From Leidyana gryllorum EB-2025a (Eukaryota; Apicomplexa), in assembly GCA_048772705.1 (NCBI GenBank), contig JBLWGC010000186.1, positions 28,303 to 92,302 of the forward strand: 64,000 nucleotides of DNA, read 5' to 3'. A program made the translations under genes and the position numbers. Shown here piece by piece: positions 1 through 11,538 of this stretch (position 1 is the first letter of the stretch; each line of letters begins with the position of its first letter). The notes under the pieces were generated by a model. That model saw only the letters and a program-made list of their open reading frames with translations, was not told the origin of the DNA and ran no database searches.

Positions 1-226
1 TACCATAGACGTGGACAGCAGAGGTGGTATCTATCAGGTAGTAGGGATCGTAATCAAAGGCAACAGGGAAAGTTTGAAATCGAGGCGGTATGTAAATACG
101 TTGTATCACATAGGTTGAGGTCACCACTGTCACAAACACTGTCCAGAAACATGCTATTGTTGTCAAAGTCGCCGCGGCTCCCAGGATCAGGGCCCTCTTG
201 AGCAGATACCACTCCGAATTAGACAT
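1..226 (-). CDS. Seipin-like ER membrane protein, N-terminal part (runs off the window)
   Basis: The minus strand from ATG at 226 is open to the window edge, giving about 75 residues. It has a short N-terminus (MSNSEWYLLKR), a hydrophobic helix at about residues 12-40, then a Pro/aromatic stretch (IYIPPRF) followed by PVAFDYDP. A TM helix followed by a P-V-x-F-x-Y type strand resembles the start of the seipin (BSCL2) luminal domain, the ER protein that organises lipid-droplet formation. Only the N-terminus is visible, so the family call is tentative; the coding call rests on the uninterrupted frame and membrane helix. The start lies 34 bp from the start of the divergent plus-strand gene. Confidence 0.45.
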   Translation of the reverse strand, partial: MSNSEWYLLKRALILGAAATLTTIACFWTVFVTVVTSTYVIQRIYIPPRFQTFPVAFDYDPYYLIDTTSAVHVYG

Positions 227-260
227 CGTTCATCTCATTGTGTCCAAAAAAACCTTCTCA
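227..260. promoter_or_regulatory. Minimal divergent intergenic region
   Basis: Only 34 bp separate the ATG of the seipin-like gene (226, minus) from the first in-frame ATG of the zinc-binding protein (261, plus). Any core promoter elements must be shared or lie inside coding sequence. No TATA box or other motif is recognisable. Confidence 0.3.
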
Positions 261-895
261 ATGGTCAAAGGGTCCACGGCCCAGAGCATTGAATCCTCGA
301 ATTCGGGGTCCTGGAAGAAGGCGGACCTGGTTGCTCTCCTGGGGTCCGCCACAACGAGCGCCCAACGTAACCGAGCTGTGAAACTATTACGCAAATTCGA
401 CCCCAAACCTCGCAAGGAACTCGATCATGAGGCGAACATTAAGAACATGAAGATGAAGCGGTACAATTCACTGCAGGCATTCGTGTAAGTCCCGTCTCGG
501 AGCAGAGGCTATCAGAGAGAGAGAGGAGAGAGAGAGAAAGAGAGAGAAAGAGAGACATATCTCTCCCTCTTCACCTCTTCGCCTCTTCGCCTCTTCGCCT
601 CTTCGCCTCTGCCCCTCACCCCCTGGGTCTCCCCCCCGCGTATTCTTAAATACTCTCTTCGCTCGCAGATGCTATCGGTGTGACAAGGTGAAGCAGACGA
701 ACGTGAAGGGAACATGGCTGACGAGTGAAGGTGAGACTTGAGTTGTGTTGTGAATTGTTGTGACTGAGGCTGGCAGGTGCCAAGGCTATCTGCAATGCAT
801 GTTTCAACAACCTGTGCGATCAGCTGGAGTTGGCGGGGGCTCGCGGGTTCAACCAGCAGCAGCAGCAAGTAACCTCGTACATCCCGCCACGATAG
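261..895 (+). CDS. Small putative zinc-binding protein, three exons
   Basis: I read exons 261-484, 669-730 and 777-895 with good GT-AG junctions. The spliced protein is about 134 aa: a basic N-terminal region, then two CxxC pairs (CYRC and CNAC) about 28 residues apart, spanning exons 1-3, and a Gln-rich tail ending at TAG 893-895. The paired CxxC spacing is typical of a treble-clef or zinc-ribbon-like site. I do not recognise the family. The reading frame is held across both introns, which supports a real gene. Intron 1 (184 nt) is long for this locus and carries a GA tract followed by CCTCTTCG repeats. A nucleic-acid or protein-interaction role is only a guess. Confidence 0.65.
485..668 (+). 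repeat. Intronic purine tract followed by pyrimidine repeat
   Basis: Within intron 1 of the zinc-binding gene, a GA-rich run (about 514-556) is followed at once by a CT-rich run containing four or more copies of cctcttcg (about 557-607). The two halves are roughly complementary, so the RNA could fold into a hairpin across most of the intron. Confidence 0.6.
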
Positions 896-967
896 AAGTG
901 ATGAAGATAGTGTAGTCTATATATATAATGGGGTGTTATGAAGAAAACTAGTTATCCTTTTGGTCGA

Positions 968-3561
968 TTAAGAGTAATCCTCTAAGCCATGAAGCTTCTT
1001 GTATTGCGGAGAGAAATCTGGCAGAGCAAAGTTGGGATCTGGAACAAATGCTTCGACATCCCACTGCTGAGCCGTGTCGTTGGCATTACATTTCTGGAAT
1101 AGCAGAACCTTTGCGCTCCCTTCTTTCTGTTCAACGGCCAAGCAGCTCTCCTTGTCGTCTCCCTTGAGGAAAAACAGCTGGTGTGTCTCATGGTCATAGT
1201 CCCAGTGATCACTCTTCTTCGTATCCCAGCACGGCTGGAAGACAGGAGCGCCATCAATATTCGCTATGCACTTGGTTTCGTCCACAAAGGTCTTGATTTG
1301 CTTGTTTGATCTGCAGGCACGAGTTGGGCCACCCCCACGCACGAAACTTACTTGACCTTGAAAAAGCCCTGCGAGCCGCCGGTTCCATGGCAGTGGAAGA
1401 GTCCATAGTTCTCTCCCTCCTTATAGTGCCCGAGAGTGTCAACGCAGGAGCTGCTGAACTTGACATTCCGGATGTAACCAAAGATCTCAATATCATCAAA
1501 GGTACGGACATCATGTGTTGGGTCGACATTCTCCAAAAACCAGCTGAACGGTTTGCAGTTCAATCGCTTCTTTAATTCCAACACCTGACAATAACAAAAT
1601 TCGCGATCCATCGCCCACAAACGGAGACTCACATGATCGATATCGCCAATATCGCTTATCGGTCGTCCAATGAATTTAGACGAGACTTGGTACCACTCGT
1701 CCATCCACAGTCGCGCCGTCCGAATCTTGTTCCGCCACACAGCCTCACTCGGCGAAGAATAGCCCACTCCACTATCAGCGAGCAACGTGAGACACTTTCC
1801 GGTCGGCCGAGCGCTGTACCACTCACCCGTCGCGGTAGATGTGATACGTGCGGGAACAGGGCATACATTCGAGCCGTCCGCCACACATCCAAGTTCGGAA
1901 ACCCATCTCCACATTCTCACTTCCCCACATCGCAAATTCCTCATCGTATCTACACAATCAATCGAATAAGCAACCAATCGTCGCCTGCCAGAGACATGAA
2001 TAATCTGCTCACCCGCCAATCTCCCAGAACCAGTCAGTTCGAACAGCGAACAGACCACCGGCCATCGAGGCACTTGGGATGGGCCTCGGGTCGAGCACCT
2101 CTCCTGTCAAACTGGCCTTCTCAACCATATTCCACTTCCAAGACAACCAGCATCTGAAAGAGAAAATGAGAGAGAGATCTAAGCCACGCCTGCTGCAAAC
2201 AACTTGGAGACTCACCCGATACCAGCGTGGCGCATGTATTCGAATTTATCGGCACTCAGTGCCATGACTTGAGGAAAGACGATGGACTTGGGCTCTACGA
2301 AGAGCTGCCACAACTGAGGCTCCAACCAGCCTTCATTGACCTCAATATGTGAATCGAGGACCACCAGTATGGGGGCTTTTGCCGCCTGAGCCCCAGCCAA
2401 ACGAGCCCACACGAGACCTCTTCTCTCGGGCATTCTGAGCAACTTGACCTTCGGCAAGAGCTTAAGGTGCTCGTAGAGTTCAGAGCCGGGGAGATTTTCG
2501 GTGAGGTTGGAGTGATCGTCCACCAAGATGATCTCTCGCAGAATAGGGGGCGGTGTCTGGTTGAGTACAGAGTGGACAGATCTCAGCAGAGTGGAGAGCG
2601 GCTCGTTGTAGAAAGTGATCACCACTGACGCTTCATCGAGGAGAGTATAGTTCCACTGACGGCTGAGACAGACGACATCTCGAGTATCAGCCGGCTTTCG
2701 GTCGAGCGGCAGTGCATTGGCGAGATCGAGATAGAAACCGCCATGCTTCATGCCCTCCTTACGGCCACCGGGATAGTCATTAACATCCGCTGGCGGCATT
2801 GGGGAGGGATTCCAGAGCTGAGTACCGTTGGGATACACTCCGACCCGGCCGTGTCTGCGAGGGAAGTCGTTCTGGTCATTATTCCAGAACGGGAAGACGG
2901 CGAGCGAATTGTAGTAATGGCGGGAGTCTTTCGGGAACTGATCCATGAAGTCGCGGTTGCCAACATATGGCGGCAGTTTCTCATCCATATCGTAGTCCCA
3001 TGTGAGAGTGAACGCCTCATCTTTAGTATATTTGGGTCTTTCTGGCATGGGGCCAGTGACAATCGGTCCCAGGCCGTTGAGAGGTGTCAAACGCACTGGG
3101 TGTCGCTCGGCCTCCACGATCGGAACCCGAGCGGCAGCGTTCCCTGAGACCGCCTCGTTCTCCGGCTCGCTCAATTCTTGAAGCTCCTTTTCCGCTTCAT
3201 TCAAAAAGTTCAGAACCTGGTCGGGGATGGTGACTTCAACGTAGCCCAGCTCCCGTCGGACAGAGGAGGGAGCCAAATCTAGGGACGCCACGAAGGTCTC
3301 GTTGAGACGGTACATGCCGAAGGGTGCGGCCACATTGGCAGCTCCCCCCAGTGCTCGGATGGCCTTTGCCGTTAGGTGGGATTGGAATATACAAAACCCC
3401 AGCGACAATGGCAGTAATCCGAACAACACTAGCTGCTTGACAGAGAGGTCCAGCTTGAGCGCGGCCCATCGGCTGTTTCGCGGCGAGCCCTCATCTCGCC
3501 GGCCCGACAGCGTTGCATATAGCTGGTAGGCAGCAGCTTTGAGAGGACTGCGCGGCTCCAT
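968..3561 (-). CDS. Polypeptide N-acetylgalactosaminyltransferase (GT27), copy 1
   Basis: A Golgi type II enzyme that transfers GalNAc from UDP-GalNAc to Ser/Thr, starting mucin-type O-glycosylation. The start at 3561 gives a short cytosolic tail, one signal anchor (about residues 41-60) and a stem. The GT-A domain has VVITFYNE, the metal-binding DSH in LDSHIEVN, and the acceptor-side [13 protein letters not shown] block with CSRTYHIYR supplying the His ligand. The end is a ricin-B lectin domain with conserved Cys and QQW near the stop at 968. At least five exons join in frame (introns near 2157-2215, 1950-2020 and 1310-1350, among others). It is the inverted paralogue of the gene at 11.5 kb. 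Catalytic residues look intact, so activity is expected. Confidence 0.93.
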
Positions 3562-3574
3562 TCCAAAAGATTTA

Positions 3575-4266
3575 ATGGTCAGTGTGGCCCAACGAGCCAG
3601 GTTTGTAAGTGGCTACCTATACGGCCGAACGTCCTTCGAACCACTACACATTCTATTCTCCATCTGGATACTACAGGTACAGTCTGGCGGATGGTTTGTT
3701 GCAGCACACACGCGTTTCACATCCAGCTGGCATACTATGTTCTGTTTATTGGGCTTATATTAGTTGGTCACGTCCTGCACGGCTGGCCACGTAGTATCCG
3801 GTTCCTCAGCACTCATGGATATGCCGATTTGAGCCCCCATTTCGTAGCTCTGTACCTCACCATCTTAGGAATACTAATGTGAGGAGACAAAGGAGGAGAA
3901 TTCATGCGCTGACTGCCTGTTTCAGGGGAATAATGACCAGTTGGGTTGGCGAGAGAGTAAAACGATGCATAGACTTCGGCCTAACTACCTGGCTGATTGA
4001 CATCTGTATCTGCTGTTTGGTCGCCGGATTTCCAACAACTCGTGAGTTGCTGTGCTCCCGCAGCGGAACTACCGATATACATTGTGAGGCATTCAGACAC
4101 ATGGTGGTTGGTGACTCTGGGTGTGAGTATAGTGAATCTCATAGTGGCAGAAAGAACGTGCCACTACAAAGACACGCGAGAGCTGGTGATCGCTGTTACA
4201 CCGGTCGTGACAGAGTCAGAGATGGTGTACGGACGTCCCCGGATTCGACCAGAGGATCAGGTTTGA
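3575..4266 (+). CDS. Small multi-pass membrane protein, family not recognised
   Basis: Spliced hydrophobic exons form a plausible four-TM protein: LAYYVLFIGLILVGHVL (about 3731-3781), FVALYLTILGIL (about 3840-3880), a segment near 3985-4010, and WWLVTLGVSIVNLIV (about 4105-4150), ending RPEDQV-stop at 4264-4266. The introns at about 3881-3928 (gtgagg...ttcag) and about 4007-4064 (gtatct...cgcag) are reasonable. The 5' end is uncertain: an ATG at 3575 fits a phase-2 junction to the exon at 3719, but lies only 13 bp from the divergent GalNAc-transferase start. The true first exon may differ. No function is assigned. Confidence 0.45.
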
Positions 4267-4333
4267 TAACATGGGTCACAGAGGCAGGCAGGCAAGCAGG
4301 CACGCATGCTTACGCAACACAACACATTTGACA

Positions 4334-4534
4334 ATGAGCAATTCTGGAAAGGACGAATACGTACGTGAGCCTGTTGGCGCTACCAAAGACAGGGAAGGAT
4401 TCGCTACCACCAAGTCGAACTCTTTCGACAACCCTCTGGAGTTCCTCAAGCGCGTAGAACAGGAGAAGGGCGACATAGCCAACCGATCCCCGGTTGCACC
4501 CCCCATAAAGGAGGAGGACGAGAACAAGAACTGA
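4334..4534 (+). CDS. 66-aa hydrophilic protein
   Basis: A single-exon frame from ATG 4334 (ACAATGAGC context) to TGA 4532-4534. The product is charged and low in hydrophobic residues, with a segment SFDNPLEFLKRVEQEKG that could form a short helix and an acidic Lys/Glu/Asn tail. An in-frame ATG at 4271 would add 21 residues rich in Arg/His encoded by a GGCA-repeat stretch, which looks less coding-like. I do not recognise the family. It ends 55 bp from the convergent prefoldin-like gene. Confidence 0.45.
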   Translation: MSNSGKDEYVREPVGATKDREGFATTKSNSFDNPLEFLKRVEQEKGDIANRSPVAPPIKEEDENKN

Positions 4535-4589
4535 GAAGAGAACTTCAACTTCAAAGCTCCTCGCTCATTTATTTGCTAAATGATACACA

Positions 4590-5191
4590 TCAGTCCATGT
4601 TCAAACGAACTCTCTCGCCAAGTTGAGCTTCGATAATCCCCTTTACCTTCTCACTGACCTTCTCAACTTCCTTTTGTTGCCGCTCCAACTCGTCAATCTT
4701 CCCCTGCACTTTCTTCTGCCGCCGGTCCATCTCGTCCATGGCGGCCAGATCGTCTGTTATCAGCTGGAACGCTTCTCCAACACTCAACCTGCAGAGCAGC
4801 AATAAACGTAATTGGACACCACCGTAGATACGACACACGGGCGGCCGGGCCAAAAGGCGTCCAGAAACCTCACAGTCAGACCGCCGCAAGAGACGTCAGA
4901 CCACCTCCAAGCCGGACAACCCTTTCTCAACTCGCCCGGTGTCTCTCTCTCTCTTAGTACTACTCACCACGAGCCTTCGAGCGTAACTTCCGCTTGTGCG
5001 TCATCGTACCCAATGTTTTCTTCCTGCAAGAAGGTTGTGTGTCAGAGTGGCGGCCGGTTAGCGGGGGGCGGTTGTACCTTGAGTTCCTTCACTTCTTGTG
5101 TGAGCATTTGTACTTCCCATGTGGTGCTTGCGAAGGTCGATATCGCATTCTGCACTGATTCGCTGATTATCCAGTCCTCTGACGTTGCCAT
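4590..5191 (-). CDS. PFDN4: Prefoldin subunit 4-like (beta-type prefoldin)
   Basis: Prefoldin is the hexameric cytosolic chaperone that hands nascent actin and tubulin to CCT. The start ATG at 5191 follows an A-rich stretch. Three exons join as MATSEDW...VKELK, then EENIGYDDAQAEVTLEGSW, then RLSVGEAFQLITDDL, with a second long helix rich in Lys/Glu ending RVRLNMD. The helix, beta-hairpin, helix order, the YDDA segment and the final N-L/M-D motif match PFDN4 (family knowledge: D-D-I-M-L and S-N-I-N-L-E). The length of about 120 residues is right. The second intron (about 180 nt) is long. It lies 50 bp downstream of the PHD gene on the same strand. Confidence 0.75.
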
Positions 5192-5241
5192 TTTTTGTAC
5201 GTTTATTGACGTAATTTCACCAAATCGACTAGCAGTGCTAC

Positions 5242-7771
5242 TTAGGGAATGGGGTGTAATCCGAGGTCCGGCACTCCCATCAACGAGAGGGCGTTGGAGG
5301 GAGGCGGGAAGGGTACGGCTGCAACAAACAACACGTCAGTGCCTCATTTTGATCGCTAAACTTACAGGGCAAATGCCCACGTTTGTCTCGTGGCTTCCAC
5401 TTGTTCATGTACGGTTTCACTGGCGGGTCGCACACAGCTCGGAACTGCAGCGCGTCGCTGCAAAGCAGCCGCAAGGCCGCCTCGGTGTCATATCGGCAAT
5501 GGTGCAGAAGCTGCAAAGGTTGAACCGCACATTGAGAGAGAGACTAGGCAGATACCGCTCTCACCTTGAGGGCAAATTCTTGGGTGGGGGGCCATTGGAT
5601 CCACACAGGCCACAACGCGACCGCTTTGTGGACATATTCCGTCACTGTAGTACAAATGGTATCAGTCCGTGGCCTCATCCTAAGCTTACGGTCTCTCTCG
5701 CTCAGAGGCACATGTTCCTTGCCACTATCCTGTCTCCGCTTCTCCAGCTCTGTGGCCGAGAACACCAGTCTGCAGGTGGACGCAGTGGCCATCCGGTGGA
5801 TAGGGACCCGCCCCAGATGATCTCTCGGAAGGTATTGGATCACCGACTGTCTATCCATCGCCATATAGTTGAGACCAAATTCTTTGGCCTCGAGGAAGTG
5901 TTTGTTCACTCCTGGAACTTGGAAGCTCGCTCCAACATTGACCTTCGCCTGAACCCCCTGAATGTCTTCCTGAACCTCTTCTTTTTTCGCCCGTCTGTTC
6001 TCCAACACCTGAGCTCGTCTGGTGGATCTACGAGGTTGATCGAGCTCAGCAACGTTTGTGTCTTCATCGCTCTTCTGCTTGGCACCGGTGGTCGCGGCGG
6101 TACCAGTGGTCGTGGTGGTTCTCCTCCCCATGATATGTGGTTTGGCCGCAACTTCGGCCTTGACATCTGGTTCGGCCTGTTCGATACCTTCGTCAGACAG
6201 AGGCGGAGTGTCCGGAGAGGCTTCGGCCATAGACGCCTGCTCCATTTCAGCGCGGACCTCGGACTCCCGCTTCGATAACATGTTATATAATGCGCCGTGG
6301 CGTTGAATGGCTCGACGGATGCCTGCCAACGCCAAGAGTATCCTCGGGGGAAACGTATCGGTGGAATGCAGCGGCTCGTTCACGAACTTGGTCACCTCTT
6401 CCATCCACTGAATAACGTTGCCCGGATTCTGCGAGGGCACGCTGGGCTCCGCCATATCACCTTCGTCGCCCGAAGCAGCCGTCGTTGGCCCCCCCGCGCC
6501 GCCGCCCGCACTCAATAGAGTCAGAAACTGAGGAACGCCCCTTTTCCAGTATCGCTGTATGGGAGCCGCCATGCAGTAGGGACAGTACCACTCGGCTTCT
6601 TTCAGACACAATGGCTCTCGACTGCTCCCAGACCCCTCCTTCAAATCCTCTTCCGCCCGTCGGCTCGCCGCCTTGAGGCCGTGCTTGGCGATGGGGACAT
6701 ACATAGAAGAGGGCCTCTCCAAAGGTTCCAGACAGTCCGGGTGGAAGGCAAGCGGACAACAGTCACAGCACAGCAAATCACCACCTCCCTATATCGAAAT
6801 AATGAGATGAGTCGTTTCCATGGATTCCATCATTATGAGACCCCAATGAGAAAGACTCAATATGAGACAGAGAGAGAGAGAGAGGGAGACAAACAAATGG
6901 ACACACACACTCGTCAACGACGGGAGAGTAACTCACCCGACACTCGGCGCAGATTTGAATATTCTCAGCTGCGAGTTCGATGTGTTTAGCCGTTCGCAAA
7001 GTCTCGAGCAACGCTTTGGTCGAGATGTCGAATGTCATGAGTTGGTTCTGCATTGATTGTGTCTGGGGTGAGCTGGAATGTCACTCACCTCATGATGGCG
7101 TGCCAAGTGAACTCCAAAGTCAACTTCGTTACCTCGACTTGGGTGCAGTTCTGGAGAAGCGTCTCTTGCCCGGGCGGCAGCTGCACTCTGCTTTGGCTCT
7201 CGTCTACGAGATTTCGGCTCCTCCTCTGAGGCGAAGACGAGGATGAGACTTTCTCCCACTTTGGCTCGCCACTTACTGAGAGTTTCCCGCTCTGCGGGCT
7301 TTGCCATCACCTTTTGGCTCGCCGGTCGTCGGGCCCTTCCGGCTCGCGATGTTACACGCGGCTGAGCCGTGTCACCATCAGAGGTGCCACCGTGATCACT
7401 CGACCCCTCGTCATCGGCTTGCGTTTTCTTGGCAGCAGAAGCCGAAGCTGTGCGCGCAGTCACTGCACCTGCAACCGAAAGATGAGCTCGTGTGTGTGTA
7501 TGTTCTCGTGTGCATCTGTTTGCTCACGTGTGCGTTTGGATCCCTCTGCGACCTGTTCGGTCTTGACTTTCTTCTCGTCTCGCTGGTTCTCGTCATCTGA
7601 GGGTTGTGGTGGGCTTCTTCGTTTCTTGGAACGGGTGGACTTGGACGACCGTTCCTTTTTCAACTCGGAGTCGGAACCTGCAGATTCGGGTTGCTTGTCT
7701 CGGCGTCGTGATCGTCTCTGAGGGGATGCATCAGACATTGCCGTAGCACCCTCGTTGCCAGCACCATCCAT
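5242..7771 (-). CDS. PHD-finger nuclear protein
   Basis: Start ATG 7771 (MDGAGNEG), only 28 bp after the POLE2 stop. The N-terminus is disordered, basic and Ser-rich (about 200 residues, RRSRRRDK and SRAGRARRPAS patches likely nuclear localisation). It is followed by CAECR then GGGDLLCCDCCPLAFHPDCL and EWYCPYCMA, a C4HC3 PHD finger that typically reads histone H3 tails. An unusual ~30-residue charged insertion sits between the His/Cys pair and the last Cys pair. Downstream are a helical region (FVNEPLHSTDTFPPRILLALAGIRR), a low-complexity Thr stretch and a C-terminal YDTEAALRLL helix resembling the end of ELM2-type segments. The last intron (about 5291-5336) joins ...GHLP to SVPFPP, with stop at 5242. 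Probably a chromatin regulator of unknown complex. Confidence 0.75.
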
Positions 7772-7799
7772 GTCTGTGCTGGCCAAAAAAACAACACAA

Positions 7800-10310
7800 T
7801 CACGCAGCAAGTTCTCTTGACCGGAACATTTGAACTTCACCCGAAATTGAGTCATAGATCGCCCACACCCCCTCATCGCCAGCAAAGGAACCCAGACTCA
7901 TAGTCACGTGACCTGTAGGTAGCTTGTGCGTGTAGCTTGAGCACGTGGTATCTCCAATGACAACCTGCAATCTCTTTCTGCCCGGCCGCACATTGGCACA
8001 CCCACCAGATTAGGCAAAGGATCCAACCACAATAGACTGTCGTGCTCAGGGGGGATTGTAACTAGCCTTCGCGGGAAAGGAGAAGCGATTGGGAGCAGAG
8101 AACACTGACCCAACATGACTTTTGCCTGCCAAAGACTCATTTCTTCGGGTGTGGGATACAACCCTTTGTAGTAAGGGACGTGGGCCCCAACATGTCTATC
8201 GAAGAGGAGAGGGAACTCGTTGGCTCGGATCACTGCCATTGTGCATCCCATTTGCTGAATTCTTTACCGCCACCATATTAGAGAGAGCAGCCATCCCGCA
8301 AAGGTCTCTCTCACCTCACAGGGTTGCCTACGAAAGATATCTGAGCGTGGGGACACACCCTCTCGACTTCGGCCTTCAAGAAAGTCGTCAGCGGCTCGTG
8401 GATGGCGGGCCGAGGGATTGTAGCCAAACCGGGATCGTGCGGTCCGGGGACAAACAAGAATTGGCACCCACTGTTTGCGAGGCGAGGGTGTCTCACAAAC
8501 TCATTGTAGAACAATCGCCACGTGACAATATAATCCTTGATGGCACGATACCGTCGCATAGCCCAACATGAGGCCGAAGGCAACATATGGGCGACCGTTG
8601 ACTCGGGATCCGGCGCAAAGTTCAGCCCAAAGTCTCCCATGATGACGAACCCGACCGGGAAAGGCATCTGTGACCCCTCACTCTTACTCTCCATATCTTC
8701 CGGGCGAGTCACATCTGAGGCCATTCGTTCGAAGACTGAGGCATATTGATGACTGTCCCGAATCGTCCGACGAAACTTGTCGACTCACCGTCCAACAAGC
8801 GCTTGAATCTCATCGCTGTGTCTGGATCCTCCAACTTGACATCGTTCAGAAACACCCAGTTCTGTCTGGCCAAATCCCGGAGTCCCTCGTTCGAAGAAGT
8901 GGCGATTTTGGCCAAGTCAGCCATAATCCTCCCTCTATGACGCTGATGCAGAGACGTCTCACTCATTTAACCACTCAGCAGCCGAGACCCACTTCTTCTT
9001 GGAGGTTCACAGTCGTCTCGACGAAGCTTTTCAGCGGCGACTCAGAGTTGATGCTCAAGTCTACCCGTGCAGTCAGTTATGAGTTACGAGTCTCTCCCCG
9101 ATTCTCACCATGCCACGGATGAGACATCTCGGTCGCCCACATCGTCGGTTCTTGGCCAGCACGGCTGACGAGTGTGCCCCTCACAATGACAATATGCCCG
9201 TCCAGGAAGGGAGCGTCCTCAAACTCACACTATGATGGATTCTCTTCACAGCTGATACGATCACCCACCTCGGAGAGATCGAGATCGACGATCAGACCCA
9301 TATCCTCCAACTGCCAAACCTTCTTGGTGTCTCCGGTGTCCAAGTTGAGTCTCTGAGTCGCCCGCAGGAATCCAAGCAGACAGAGATCTTCGTCTACTCT
9401 GGAGATCATCACAAACCACCCGGTACCCCAGATCGTGATCACCTTCGAGCCCCAAAGCATGTTCAAGTCCCCGCACTCGTTTCGAGTACGGGCGTGTCTC
9501 GTCTTCCATAGAGTTGTTGAGCATTGTTCCGACATTCTCCGAATCGTCCGCCCACCACGTCACAGATGGATCCCTCTTCAGTCTCTGGAATTCGCATATT
9601 TGTGCACCTCCCTCCCCACGTAGCCCGTCTTACTTCCACGACCAAATGGTATCTTTGCCGGTACATGTGTGCCTGTGCCAACGGTCCCGGCTGCAGAGTG
9701 GGTGGATTCACGAGCCGTCGCCATCGCTGATGAGACAGAGAGAGAGCTGTGGGTTAGTTTGAAGCTCAGATTCAGACGTTACTTTGTTCTGAGCATCGAA
9801 AGCACAGCGTTCTCCAGCACGCAGAATAGAATCGGCCCCCGCGTTGGTCATATCATAGTAGACAGTGGCTTTGCGAGCGGATCGCAGAACGTGTGCGAGG
9901 TTTGTGTACAGTTGACGGTGAATGAGTGACGACGAAGTATCAGTTAGAGTTGAAGACAGATTCAAGTTCAGGGACAGATCGGCTGGCGTCCCTACGGGAA
10001 TCATCGGGGTAGAGATAGACTCATCCTGTGTGAAGAGAGGCGTGTCAGTGGAAGGTGCCTCGTTTGGTGCTGCGGCGTCCTTCAAAGCATCTATGACACG
10101 TTGTACGTCATCCGCTGTGATTTCTTCGGTCTCGGCGGTCTCTTGTTCCTTCAAATGGTCATCCAAGACTTCAAGAAATCCGACCAGAGCGGCTTCCAGA
10201 TTATCAGGGCCGACGCTCGCAAGGTATCGGCTGAGGCAGACGGCGCCAGCCTCGGCGACCTCACAGTTGAATTCAGTTTGAAACAGATCTATCACCTCAG
10301 ACGGGTCCAT
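7800..10310 (-). CDS. POLE2: DNA polymerase epsilon subunit 2
   Basis: The B subunit of replicative polymerase epsilon, linking the catalytic subunit to CMG helicase at the leading strand. The N-terminal helical domain (VIDLFQTEFNCEVAEAG, then EEITADDVQRVIDAL) matches the Dpoe2NT fold. An OB-like section (LLGFLRATQRLNLDTGDTK) follows, then the inactive calcineurin-like phosphoesterase domain (VIMGDFGLNFAP, FLFVPGPHDPG). The end is PNLVVIGDTTCSSY and SLGSF, which match the human C-terminus well. About seven short introns; the last, gtgggt...ttgcag near 7970-8010, restores this frame. ATG 10310 is preceded by TATATA and lies 28 bp after the upstream gene's stop. Confidence 0.92.
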
Positions 10311-10338
10311 TATATACACTGACTTTGAAAAAGTGGTC

Positions 10339-11501
10339 TCAATTCACGGGCACATACTGACGAGGAGGCTCTTTAGTTCTGGATCGGCCAAAGACGCTGA
10401 ACACAGAGTTACTCGGGGCGATCCCTCGCTGATGGGCGAAAGCTTCATAGGGACTGGGGCGGCGTCGCCGCCGAGCGTAGCATACACAACCACTCCCGGC
10501 CAGCGCCACAGCACCCACAGAAGCCAACATTAGTCTGCCGGTATGGGATGTAGAAGATTTAGATTCAACAGCAATAGTGACCGGAGCGATCCCAGGAAGG
10601 TCGTCGGGTTGGTCGTTGCTTTCGGCATCGTCAGACTCATCTTGGCCGACATCAGCCTTCGGGAAGACGCTATCGTTTCCAGACAAGCGATTCTGGAGGA
10701 TGTTCCTGGCGTCATCGATCTCGTCTCGACTGCGCACATCCAGTCCTGGCGGGACAGCAGCGGGGGCTAAGGTTACCGTCTGGACTCCCCCCACTAACCC
10801 AGTTTGCGCGTTATCAGAATCAGCGTCAGCTTTGCTTCCCTCCTCATCGCTGTCTGCCGGTGCCTCCTCGCCGAGTTGCTGATTGGTGGCTTCGCCTTGA
10901 GCGTTTCCCAGGAGGCCATTGAGGAAGTGGAAGCCAGGCTGACTGGTGGGTAATACGGGCGACACATTTGGATCATCAGCGTTGGGAGGGGCTTTATTTG
11001 GATCCGCCGCCGGTTGCAAGGCGGTCATCAAAACTGCTGAAGGCGCAGTGTCGTCGCGGAATAAAGCATCGACATCGACCTTCGTGACTCCTTCGGGCAG
11101 ACTCAAATTGAGGGCGGGTAATGGAAGAGGCGGCAGGTCAAGTGCCGATGCCGCTTGGGTGGGGGCGTTCTCGGGCTTTGCGGGGACAGTCATGGACTTG
11201 ATGAGATCTGGAGGCGGCGGGGCGTCGCCATTGTCCTCGACGTTCGGGGCAGCAGGGATACGGAACGGTCTGAGGGCCGAGTCTCGCGGTTCGGCATTGT
11301 CAGCAGGGAGGTCGACACCAAGCTTTGCCGCTAGCTGGGGAGAGCCGAATAGAGCTTTGACCCCACCCGCCTCTGATGAGAAGGGACAACAGCAGTTATC
11401 AAACAGACAAAGAGCGAGAACTGACCTCCAGCAGCAGTGTCAAGAGACCCCTCGACGACGACAGCTAGGGCAACGAAGAGCAGATACAATTGTATCCCCA
11501 T
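10339..11501 (-). CDS. Type I membrane protein with Pro/Ala/Asp-rich ectodomain
   Basis: ATG 11501 begins MGIQLYLLFVALAVVVEG, a clear signal peptide. One ~50-nt intron (near 11376-11427) follows. The ectodomain of about 290 residues is rich in Pro, Ala, Asp and Ser/Thr with no recognised fold. A TM helix (RLMLASVGAVALAGSGCVC) near the C-terminus is followed by an ARRRRR stop-transfer and a ~45-residue cytosolic tail ending at 10339. The composition suits an extended, possibly O-glycosylated stalk. Family unknown. It is divergent from GalNAc-transferase 2, whose first ATG is 37 bp away. Confidence 0.75.
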
Positions 11502-11538
11502 AGTTGGTGGTGGTCAAAAAACTTGTTCTTCTTGTCTG
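11502..11538. promoter_or_regulatory. Divergent intergenic spacer between type I protein and GalNAc-transferase 2
   Basis: 37 bp separate the two start codons (70 bp if the downstream ATG at 11572 is used). The spacer contains TTGGTGGTGGTC and a run of A. No core promoter motif is identifiable, so shared initiation is inferred from spacing alone. Confidence 0.25.

Noticed and set aside
4043-4064. Possible 22-nt intron in the small membrane-protein gene
   Set aside because: Far shorter than other introns here; a donor at about 4007 gives a 58-nt intron in a workable phase.
4812-6278. Long plus-strand open frame of 488 codons
   Set aside because: It lies antisense to the prefoldin-like and PHD exons, whose minus-strand frames have recognisable domains and proper splice sites; the plus frame has no family signal.
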